10,679 nt of DNA. It comes from Dehalococcoidia bacterium. GTDB lineage: Bacteria > Chloroflexota > Dehalococcoidia > Lucifugimonadales > Australimonadaceae. This document shows, in pieces, positions 5,301-10,679 of the stretch. The notes below the pieces were generated by a model. That model had not been told where the DNA came from. It did not search any database and was given only the letters and a program-made list of their open reading frames with translations. The position numbers were made by a program, and so were the translations under genes. The stretch spans positions 1,718-12,396 of the forward strand of contig JAGWBE010000045.1 in NCBI GenBank assembly GCA_021296055.1. Direction: 5' to 3'. Position 1 is the stretch's first letter. Every line of letters starts with the position of its first letter.

Positions 5301-6331
5301 AGACAGGCATCGTCAATGTCACCGGCTACGCAGGCGTCGAGTTGGCGCGCATCCTGCATCGCCATCCTGAGGCCGACCTGGTGAGCGTCACCGGCAGGTC
5401 GGCGGCGGGTCAGCGGCTTGGCGACGTCTTTCCCCACCTCGACGATGTGGAGCTAGCCATCGAGCCGGAGATCGGTGCCAGCGTAGACGTGGTCTTCTCG
5501 GCGCTGCCGCAGGTCGCCTCCGCCGAGGCGTGCGTTCCGTTCGTGCGGAGCGGCGTGAAGGTGATCGATATCAGCGCCGACTTCCGCCTGCATGACCCCG
5601 CCGTTTACCGCGACTGGTACGGCGCCGACCATCCCGCGCCCGACCTGCTGGAGATGTCGGTCTACGGGCTGACGGAGCTCGACCGCGAGGGTGTGGCGGG
5701 CGCGGCGCTGGTGGCCAACCCCGGCTGCTACCCCACCGGCGCGCTTCTGGCCCTCGCCCCGGCGGCTAAGGCGGGCCTCATCACGGAGCGCGTCATCGTG
5801 GACGCCAAGTCGGGCGTCTCCGGCGCGGGCAGAGGACTGAGCCTCACTACGCACTTCAGCGAGGTGAACGAGAATGTCTTCGCCTACGGCGTCGACGGCC
5901 ATCGCCACCTGCCGGAGATTACGCAGGAGCTGCGCCGCCTGCGCCCCGGCTACGAGCCGGAAGTCATCTTCATCCCCCACCTCATCCCAATGACGCGCGG
6001 CATCCTCGACAGCGTCTACGCCGACTTCGCCGACGGCGCCTTCGCCTCCCCCGAGCAGGCGAAGGCGGAGGTGCAAGCGCTCTATCGCGACTTCTACCAA
6101 GACGACCCCTTCGTGAGGGTGGTGGGCGCCTCGCCTCAGACGAAGCAGACGTGGGGCAACAACCATTGCCTCGTCTACCCCACCGTCGACCAACGCACCG
6201 GGCGGTTGATGGTGTTCGCGGCGCTCGACAACCTGGTGAAGGGCGCCGCTGGCCAGGCCGTCCAGAACATGAACCTGATGTTCGGCCTGCCGGAAGAGGC
6301 GGGCCTGGAGCAGTTGGCGCTCTACCCGTGA
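5297..6331 (+). CDS. argC: N-acetyl-gamma-glutamyl-phosphate reductase
   Basis: 344 residues. ArgC reduces N-acetyl-glutamyl-5-phosphate with NADPH to the semialdehyde, the third step of arginine synthesis. Seen: the dinucleotide-binding start GIVNVTGYAGVELARIL; DVVFSALP in the Rossmann half; DISADFRLHD; the catalytic block ALVANPGCYPTGALLAL with Cys144; KSGVSGAGRG; and GHRHLPEITQEL, where His204 is the probable general base. FIPHLIPMTRGI and the NNHCLVYPTVD region complete the fold, and the C-terminus FAALDNLVKGAAGQAVQNMN is characteristic. Length is standard. LysY, the lysine-pathway paralogue, cannot be fully excluded because no other arg genes are near. Start fixed by the ATGA overlap, with GGAG about 10 bases upstream. 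Confidence 0.93.
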   Translation: MKTGIVNVTGYAGVELARILHRHPEADLVSVTGRSAAGQRLGDVFPHLDDVELAIEPEIGASVDVVFSALPQVASAEACVPFVRSGVKVIDISADFRLHDPAVYRDWYGADHPAPDLLEMSVYGLTELDREGVAGAALVANPGCYPTGALLALAPAAKAGLITERVIVDAKSGVSGAGRGLSLTTHFSEVNENVFAYGVDGHRHLPEITQELRRLRPGYEPEVIFIPHLIPMTRGILDSVYADFADGAFASPEQAKAEVQALYRDFYQDDPFVRVVGASPQTKQTWGNNHCLVYPTVDQRTGRLMVFAALDNLVKGAAGQAVQNMNLMFGLPEEAGLEQLALYP

Positions 6332-6336
6332 GGCGC

Positions 6337-6359
6337 ACGGGCGCGCATCTCGCGCCTGT
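6337..6359 (+). terminator. GC-rich hairpin 5 bases after argC
   Basis: ACGGGCGCG (6337-6345) and CGCGCCTGT (6351-6359) pair over 9 bp with one G-T pair and a 5-base loop, CATCT. No T-run follows. Its place between argC and the tRNA promoter makes termination of the oxidoreductase-argC transcript likely. Confidence 0.5.
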
Positions 6360-6385
6360 CCCTGCGTGAACGCGCCGTTGCGATG

Positions 6386-6394
6386 TGCGACAAT
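6386..6394 (+). promoter_or_regulatory. Extended -10 box (TGC-GACAAT) of tRNA-Glu
   Basis: GACAAT (6389-6394) with TGC directly before it ends 10 bases ahead of the mature tRNA 5' end, allowing a precursor leader of only about 3-4 bases. A weak GTGAAC lies 17 bases upstream. Confidence 0.55.
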
Positions 6395-6404
6395 GGCGGA
6401 GCGC

Positions 6405-6481
6405 GCCCCCATCGTCTAGAGGCCTAGGACGCCACCCTTTCAAGGTGGAGATCAGGGGTTCGAATCCCCTTGGGGGCGCCA
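6405..6481 (+). tRNA. tRNA-Glu (anticodon TTC)
   Basis: A complete cloverleaf can be drawn: acceptor GCCCCCA (6405-6411) with TGGGGGC (6471-6477), D-arm GTCTAGAGGCCTAGGAC, anticodon stem CCACC/GGTGG around loop CTTTCAA with anticodon TTC at 6439-6441, 5-base variable loop AGATC, T-arm AGGGG-TTCGAAT-CCCCT, discriminator G and an encoded CCA (6479-6481). The D-arm and T-arm match the bacterial tRNA-Glu pattern closely. Confidence 0.97.
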
Positions 6482-6518
6482 CGCGCCGAATGGGCGCACG
6501 CCCTCCTCCGCGCCGCGC

Positions 6519-6524
6519 TACAAT
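6519..6524 (+). promoter_or_regulatory. -10 box (TACAAT) of MFS-arfB operon, leaderless arrangement
   Basis: TACAAT matches TATAAT at 5 of 6 positions and ends 7 bases before the ATG at 6532. No Shine-Dalgarno lies between, and no -35 box is evident. Confidence 0.65.
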
Positions 6525-6531
6525 CCCGCCT

Positions 6532-7812
6532 ATGCGCTTTCTCCGCCTGCCCTCCTTCTACGGCTGGTACGTCGTCGCGGCGATCTTCTTCGTCTCGATG
6601 ACGGCGATCGGGTCGCGGCAGGCTTTCGGCCTGTTCGTGAACCCGTGGTCGAAGGAGTTCGGCGTCTCCGTCGCCACCATCTCCGCCATCTCCTCCGTCG
6701 GCTGGGTCATCAACGGCCTCGCGCAGCCGGTGGTCGGGCGATTGACCGACCGCTACGGCGGACGCGTGACAATGGGCACGAGTCTGCTGATTCTGGGCGT
6801 AGGGACGGCCATCCTCAGCGTCGCGCCCAACATCTGGGTGCTCGGCTTCATCCACGCCGCCGTCATCTCCTTCGCTGTGGGCGGCGTGATGTTCACGCCC
6901 TCGACCACCGTCATCGCGCGATGGTTCCGGCGCAAGCGCGGCACGGCCATGGGCATCCTGGCCGCGGGAGGCTCCTTCGGCGGCATCCTGGGCGTTCCCT
7001 TCCTGGCCTATCTACTGCTGCTGACCAACTGGCGGCTTACGTGGGGCATCGTGGCGGCAGTCATGCTCCTTCTCGCGCTGCCGTTGCTGCTGCTCGTGGT
7101 CAGGAACGACCCTTGGCAACTGGGGTTGCAGCCCGACGGAGAGACCGCCGAAGAGGCCCGTCGGGCCGGACCGCAGCGCCTCGGCCCGCTGACGGTGGAG
7201 CGCTGGCCGCAGTGCTTCCGCTCCGCCCCGCTGTGGCTGCTGGGAATGAGCTACGTCGTGTGCGGCATCACCACGGCGATGGTGGCGACGCACTTCGTGC
7301 CCTATGCCGAAAACGAAGGCATCTCGGCCAGCACGGCGGCCTTGGCCTTTGGCCTGCTGAGCGCGATGAACCTGATGGGCGTCATCGGCGCGGGCTGGCT
7401 CTCCGACCGTATGCCGCGCAAGAACATCCTGACGGCTATCTACTGGACGCGCGGCTTGGGGTTCCTGCTGCTGGCCTTCCTGCCCGCGGGAGTCGGCATC
7501 TGGGCATTCGCGGCAGTGGCGGGCATATCGTGGCTGGCCACCGTCCCGTTGACCTCCGCCTTGGCGTCGGAGATCTACGGGGTGAAGAATATGGGCGCCA
7601 TCGTGGGCATCCTGACGATGGTTCACCAGTTCGGCGGCGCGGCGGCGGTCTTCTTGGCGGGCGTCTCCTTCGACGTCCTCGGCTCCTACACGCCCGCCTT
7701 TGCCGGCGCGGCGGCCACCCTCGTCGTTGCGGGCGTAACCGCGTCCCTCGTGCAGGAGCGGCTGACCTCCGCCCGCTACGTCGGCGTCGCGCTCGCCCCT
7801 GCGGAGGCCTAG
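6532..7812 (+). CDS. Major facilitator superfamily transporter
   Basis: 426 residues, consistent with 12 membrane helices. Such proteins move small solutes across the inner membrane using an ion gradient or by uniport. The first helix is YGWYVVAAIFFVSMTAIG (10-27), followed by SRQAFGLFVNPWSKEFG, reminiscent of the monocarboxylate or oxalate:formate branch. The superfamily motif A between helices 2 and 3 is intact as GRLTDRYGGR (69-78). Its second-half counterpart is GAGWLSDRMPRKN. A hydrophilic central loop (around NDPWQLGLQPDGETAEEARR) divides the halves. The frame is open upstream through the tRNA gene, but ATG 6532 is chosen because a -10 box lies 7 bases before it and the membrane fold starts there. 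The substrate is not deducible; a monocarboxylate-like solute is an inference. Confidence 0.88.
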   Translation: MRFLRLPSFYGWYVVAAIFFVSMTAIGSRQAFGLFVNPWSKEFGVSVATISAISSVGWVINGLAQPVVGRLTDRYGGRVTMGTSLLILGVGTAILSVAPNIWVLGFIHAAVISFAVGGVMFTPSTTVIARWFRRKRGTAMGILAAGGSFGGILGVPFLAYLLLLTNWRLTWGIVAAVMLLLALPLLLLVVRNDPWQLGLQPDGETAEEARRAGPQRLGPLTVERWPQCFRSAPLWLLGMSYVVCGITTAMVATHFVPYAENEGISASTAALAFGLLSAMNLMGVIGAGWLSDRMPRKNILTAIYWTRGLGFLLLAFLPAGVGIWAFAAVAGISWLATVPLTSALASEIYGVKNMGAIVGILTMVHQFGGAAAVFLAGVSFDVLGSYTPAFAGAAATLVVAGVTASLVQERLTSARYVGVALAPAEA

Positions 7813-7815
7813 CCC

Positions 7816-8013
7816 GTGCGCTCGCCCCCGCTCCACCACAGCGAGCCAGTCGACCCGACCCTGCTCGATTGGATACTGCACCAGGTCGATCGCCTCTTGC
7901 CCTTCGACCCCGTGGTTGGAGTAGCGATCGGCGGCGTGCTGCTGCTGGCGGCGCCCGCCGTGCTCGCGGCGCTTGCGGTGCGGCACGCGCGGCGGAGGGC
8001 GGGCAGGGCATGA
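7816..8013 (+). CDS. Small single-helix membrane protein, unknown function
   Basis: 65 residues from GTG 7816, three bases after the transporter stop and overlapping the next start by ATGA (ATG 8010, TGA 8011-8013). A GGAGG about 8 bases upstream supports the GTG. A polar N-terminus (MRSPPLHHSEPVDPTLLDWILHQVDRLLPFD in two parts, 1-31) precedes one hydrophobic segment, about 33-55 (VVGVAIGGVLLLAAPAVLAA), and a basic tail RHARRRAGRA. The tail should stay in the cytoplasm by the positive-inside rule. The tight fit between two recognised genes is the main evidence that it is translated. No family is recognised; it might be a partner of the transporter or simply carry coupled translation to arfB. 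Confidence 0.68.
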   Translation: MRSPPLHHSEPVDPTLLDWILHQVDRLLPFDPVVGVAIGGVLLLAAPAVLAALAVRHARRRAGRA

Positions 8014-8426
8014 TTCGCGTAACCCCGTCCATCGCCATCGCTGAGTACGAGTTGGAGTTTCACTTCATCCGCTCGCCCGGGCCTGGCGGTCAGAACGTGA
8101 ACAGCGTCTCCACGGCGGCGCAGCTGCGCTTCGACGCGGCCAACTCGCCCTCGCTCCCGGACGAAGTGCGCCGCCGCCTGCGCGGCGTCGCCGGCCGGCG
8201 GGTGAACGCGGCGGGGGGTGTCGTGATCACCCCGCGCCGCTTCCGCAGCCAGGACGCGAACCGCGCCGACGCCGTGGCGCGCCTCGTCAACCTTGTGCGC
8301 CGCGCCGCCGAGCGCCCCCGCCGCCTGCCCACGGCGCCGACCCCGCAGTCGGTCGAGCGCCGCCTCGACGCCAAGCGCCGCCGCTCGCGCACCAAACAGC
8401 AGCGCCAAGCGCCTGAGGACGCCTAG
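8010..8426 (+). CDS. arfB: ArfB/YaeJ-type peptidyl-tRNA hydrolase (ribosome rescue)
   Basis: 138 residues, close to the 140 of E. coli ArfB. These proteins release nascent chains from ribosomes stalled without a stop codon: the GGQ loop cuts peptidyl-tRNA, and a basic C-terminal tail enters the empty mRNA channel. Seen: FIRSPGPGGQNVNSVSTAAQLRFD with GGQ at 26-28, the release-factor domain-3 fold (VITPRRFRSQDANRADAV), and a tail rich in Arg/Lys (RRLDAKRRRSRTKQQRQ, about 115-132) of the expected kind. It lacks the codon-recognition domains of RF1/RF2, which rules these out. The start is fixed by the ATGA overlap with the small membrane gene and by GGAGGG and AGGG upstream. Confidence 0.9.
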   Translation: MIRVTPSIAIAEYELEFHFIRSPGPGGQNVNSVSTAAQLRFDAANSPSLPDEVRRRLRGVAGRRVNAAGGVVITPRRFRSQDANRADAVARLVNLVRRAAERPRRLPTAPTPQSVERRLDAKRRRSRTKQQRQAPEDA

Positions 8427-8446
8427 CGCGGGCGGTAGTTTGGGAT

Positions 8447-8452
8447 TACGCT
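8447..8452 (+). promoter_or_regulatory. Possible -10 box (TACGCT) of Fe-S protein gene, leaderless arrangement
   Basis: TACGCT ends 6 bases before ATG 8459 inside the 32-base gap after arfB. A second candidate, TAGTTT (8436-8441), would give a leader of about 10 bases. No Shine-Dalgarno is seen. Confidence 0.4.
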
Positions 8453-8458
8453 ATCCGT

Positions 8459-9418
8459 ATGGAACGACCGGTGCTTCCCGAATGGAGCGGCGATAAGCTC
8501 CGCTACGTCGGCCCCCTGCAGACCTGCTGGAAGCTGGGCTACACCTTCTCGCACCGCCGTCAGCCCGCCGAGGACTACTACTCCGCCTCCATCAGCGCGC
8601 GCGTCTCGCTCCAGGACGGCGAGACCGCCCCCGCGCGCTTCCACTTCGGGAGCGAGCGCGAGGCGGCGGAGTCCGTCAAGGCGATGGCGGTGGAGTTGGG
8701 CGCGGACGATGTGGGCGTTACGCTCGTCGACCCGTACTACGTGTACGAAGGCGAGGAGGTGGAACACCGCTACGCGGTCGTGATGGCGTTCGAGATGGAC
8801 TACGAGACCATCAAGGACGTTCCGTGGGAGACGAACTGGGAATGGCTGCGCGTGTACGACCAGGCGTCGCGCACGGCCGTCGCCCTTGCCGAGCGCATCC
8901 GCGGCATGGGCTATCCCGCGCGCGCCCACACCTTGCGGGGCGAGCAACTGGCGATGATTCCGCACGCCTACGCCGCCGGCCTCGGCGAGTTGGGCAAGCA
9001 CGGCTCGCTCATCAACCGGCGGCTCGGCTCGATGTTCCGCCTCGCCGTCGTAACCACTGACCTGCCGATGGCTCCGGACACGCCGCGCGACGAGGGCATC
9101 GACGACTTCTGCTCCAAGTGCCAAATGTGCACGCAGTTCTGCCCGGGCGAGGCGATCGCGCCGGAGAAACAGGACGTGCGCGGCGTGATGAAGTGGGTAG
9201 TGGAGACTGAGAAGTGCGCGCCCTATTGGGCGTCCTACGAGGCGTGCGGCATCTGCCTGCAAGTCTGCCCGTGGAACGCCGGGGCGCTCGGCGGCGTGTG
9301 GAAGCGCATGTATATGGACGCCGTCCACCGCGAGAAGCCCGCCGACCTCGTCGCCAAACTCCAAGGCGGCGTTCAGAAGGCGTGGTCGCTGATAGAGCGC
9401 CCCACCGCCGCGGGGTAG
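8459..9418 (+). CDS. Reductive-dehalogenase-like double [4Fe-4S] protein, soluble, without Tat signal
   Basis: 319 residues. Two ferredoxin-type motifs are seen near the C-terminus: C-x2-C-x2-C-x3-C-P at Cys218, 221, 224, 228 (FCSKCQMCTQFCPGEAI), and C-x9-C-x2-C-x3-C-P at Cys253, 263, 266, 270. Ahead of them, AGLGELGKHGSLINRRLGSMFRLAVVTTDLPM (173-204, quoted as segments AGLGELGKHG, SLINRR and FRLAVVTTDLP) matches the corrinoid-binding region of RdhA and related epoxyqueuosine reductase QueG. The VTTDLP ending favours RdhA. Unlike respiratory RdhA there is no twin-arginine signal, no RdhB anchor gene beside it, and the length is short (respiratory forms are ~450-500). A cytoplasmic corrinoid-dependent reductase is inferred; dehalogenation itself is not shown. 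Its TAG stop lies within the next gene's -10 box. Confidence 0.78.
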   Translation: MERPVLPEWSGDKLRYVGPLQTCWKLGYTFSHRRQPAEDYYSASISARVSLQDGETAPARFHFGSEREAAESVKAMAVELGADDVGVTLVDPYYVYEGEEVEHRYAVVMAFEMDYETIKDVPWETNWEWLRVYDQASRTAVALAERIRGMGYPARAHTLRGEQLAMIPHAYAAGLGELGKHGSLINRRLGSMFRLAVVTTDLPMAPDTPRDEGIDDFCSKCQMCTQFCPGEAIAPEKQDVRGVMKWVVETEKCAPYWASYEACGICLQVCPWNAGALGGVWKRMYMDAVHREKPADLVAKLQGGVQKAWSLIERPTAAG

Positions 9419-9433
9419 CATTGCGCGGGGGGA
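9416..9433 (+). promoter_or_regulatory. -10 box (TAGCAT) and purine-rich ribosome site of response regulator
   Basis: TAGCAT (9416-9421) begins with the TAG stop of the preceding gene. Predicted start of transcription is about 9428, giving a leader of ~10 bases. GGGGGGA (9427-9433) sits 4 bases before ATG 9438 and may act as a weak ribosome site. A partial -35, TAGAGC (9393-9398), lies 17 bases upstream. Confidence 0.4.
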
Positions 9434-9437
9434 CGCC

Positions 9438-10127
9438 ATGGCGCGAATCGTCCTTGTCATAGAAGACGAAGAGAACCTGCGCGAGACTATCCGCCACAAC
9501 CTCGAGCGCGAGGGGTTCGACGCGCGCACCGCCGCCGACGGCGAAGCGGGCCTGGAGGCCGCGCTAAGCGTGCGCCCCGACGTGGTCGTGCTCGACCTTA
9601 TGCTGCCTCAACTGGATGGGCTGGAGGTGTGCCGCGCGCTGCGCAGGCGCTCCAACGTGCCTATCCTGATGCTTACCGCTAAGGGCGAGGAGATCGACAA
9701 GGTGGTCGGCCTCGAGTTGGGCGCTGACGACTACGTTACCAAGCCGGTGGGCATGCGCGAACTGATGGCGCGCGTGCGCGCACTGCTTCGCCGCCCGCAC
9801 GAGGCGAGCGCAGGAGCGAAATCCGCTGAAGTCCTGCGCGCGGGCGACCTGGAGGTGGACCGCGCCGCGCACGTGGTGCGGAAGGCGGGCGCGCCTATCG
9901 AGGTGCGCCCCCGCGAGTTCGACCTGCTGGCGCTGCTGGTGAGCAACCCCGGCCGCGCCTACACCCGCGAGCAGATTCTCTCCTCGCTCTGGGGGCACAA
10001 CTACGTTGGCGATGAACGCACCGTCGACGTGCACGTCCGCTGGCTGCGTGAGAAGATCGAGGACAACCCCGCGCAACCCAAGCGCATCGTTACGCTGCGG
10101 GGCGTGGGCTACCGCTTCGACGGATGA
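9438..10127 (+). CDS. OmpR/PhoB-family response regulator
   Basis: 229 residues, the standard length. A cognate kinase phosphorylates the receiver domain, and the dimer then binds DNA to control transcription. Receiver (about 3-118): acidic pair Asp10/Glu11 in VIEDEENL, phospho-acceptor Asp53 in VVVLDLMLP, Thr80 in ILMLTAKGEE and Lys102 in YVTKPVGMRELMARVR, so all conserved residues are present. The winged-helix domain (about 130-228) shows VRPREFDLLALLVSNPGRAYTREQIL, then DERTVDVHVRWLREKIE and VTLRGVGYRFDG, as in PhoB, PhoP and RegX3. It overlaps the kinase gene by ATGA. No pho genes are near, so the signal is unknown. Confidence 0.93.
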   Translation: MARIVLVIEDEENLRETIRHNLEREGFDARTAADGEAGLEAALSVRPDVVVLDLMLPQLDGLEVCRALRRRSNVPILMLTAKGEEIDKVVGLELGADDYVTKPVGMRELMARVRALLRRPHEASAGAKSAEVLRAGDLEVDRAAHVVRKAGAPIEVRPREFDLLALLVSNPGRAYTREQILSSLWGHNYVGDERTVDVHVRWLREKIEDNPAQPKRIVTLRGVGYRFDG

Positions 10128-10679
10128 AACTCCCAACCTCGCTCGACCGCCGCCTCTCCCTGACCTACGCCGTGATGGTCACCGCCCTGGCGCTGGCCGT
10201 CTTCATTGTTAGCGCGGCGGCCAGGGAGTGGGCGCCCATCGCCGCAACGGTCGTGGCGTGGGCGTTGGCCATGGGCGTCGGGCTGTGGCTCCTCGGCCGC
10301 ATCACCGAACGGACGATGGCATCGCTCCGCATCGTCACCGCCTCCGCCGAGCGCCTCGCGAGCGGCGCCTCCGCCGACGCAGCCAGACACGACGAGGCCC
10401 GCCGTCTGCGCGACGCTCTCAACCGCGTCGCCGAGCGCCATCGCGTTCTGACCGCCGCGCTGGAGGCCGAACGCCTGCGCAGCGCCGCGCTCATCGCAGG
10501 AGTGGCCGACGGCGCGCTAGTGGTCGATGGCGCCAACCGCATCATGCTGGCCAACGCCGCCGCGTGCGCTCTGCTCGCCATCGACCAAGCCAGCGTCGCC
10601 TCCGGAGAGGCGCTGCTCCGCGACCACGACCTACAGTTGCTCACGGCGGCATGCCGCTCCCACACTGCGCGGCGCGCGG
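10124..10679 (+). CDS. Sensor histidine kinase, N-terminal part (3' truncated by window)
   Basis: ATG 10124 overlaps the regulator stop (TGA 10125-10127); the frame is open to the window end, giving 185 residues. It is the probable membrane partner of the response regulator. Two hydrophobic segments, about 12-33 (LSLTYAVMVTALALAVFIVS onward) and 36-57 (WAPIAATVVAWALAMGVGLW), are separated by only a few residues, so there is essentially no external sensor domain. A HAMP-like helical linker follows (about 58-112). From about 120 a PAS-like domain begins: IAGVADGALVVDGANRIMLA followed by NAAACALL. The kinase core (H-box, N, G1, G2) would lie beyond the window. PhoR-like kinases have this order. 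Identification rests on context, topology and the PAS segment. Confidence 0.82.
   Translation, partial: MKLPTSLDRRLSLTYAVMVTALALAVFIVSAAAREWAPIAATVVAWALAMGVGLWLLGRITERTMASLRIVTASAERLASGASADAARHDEARRLRDALNRVAERHRVLTAALEAERLRSAALIAGVADGALVVDGANRIMLANAAACALLAIDQASVASGEALLRDHDLQLLTAACRSHTARRA

Noticed and set aside
6385..6531. N-terminal extension of the MFS transporter through the tRNA gene
   Set aside because: The open frame crosses tRNA-Glu and a -10 box; the membrane fold starts at 6532, so the extension is accidental.

Overview
GC-rich, densely packed bacterial chromosome. Eleven of the twelve confident protein genes, plus one tRNA, lie on the + strand. No phage, transposon or CRISPR signature is visible. 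Several things fit a Chloroflexota-type genome (Dehalococcoidia or a relative): an F420-type luciferase-like oxidoreductase, a soluble reductive-dehalogenase-like Fe-S protein, an ArgC with an NVTGYAG start, and start codons placed directly behind -10 boxes. This assignment is inference; another high-GC phylum is possible.

Layout: (1) 1-883, C-terminal part of an amidase-signature hydrolase; (2) 927-1571, RimI-type acetyltransferase; (3) 1572-1697, a hairpin-rich gap between convergent genes, then a 58-residue membrane protein on the - strand (1698-1874); (4) 1953-3905, a coupled operon of histidine phosphatase, endonuclease III and SprT-like metalloprotein; (5) 3906-4361, a 456-base gap with a near-consensus promoter, an almost perfect Shine-Dalgarno, a 16-codon ORF and several strong stem-loops; (6) 4362-6331, luciferase-like oxidoreductase and argC, joined by an ATGA overlap; (7) 6405-6481, tRNA-Glu(TTC); (8) 6532-8426, MFS transporter, 65-residue membrane protein and ArfB-like ribosome-rescue factor in one operon; (9) 8459-9418, reductive-dehalogenase-like protein; (10) 9438-10679, OmpR-family response regulator and the start of its histidine kinase.

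Two observations stand out. Nearly every first gene of a + strand transcription unit has a -10-like hexamer 6-8 bases before its start codon (TAGACT, TACCAT, GATAAT, TACAAT, TACGCT), which predicts leaderless mRNAs, whereas most genes inside operons overlap or abut the gene before them. The gap at 3906-4361 behaves in the opposite way: its promoter (TTGGCA, 17 bases, TAGTAT) leads to a 14-base near-complement of the 16S rRNA tail, and that element and its GTG start can be folded into a 14-bp stem. It is the best candidate here for an undescribed RNA element or leader peptide, possibly controlling the oxidoreductase-argC operon.
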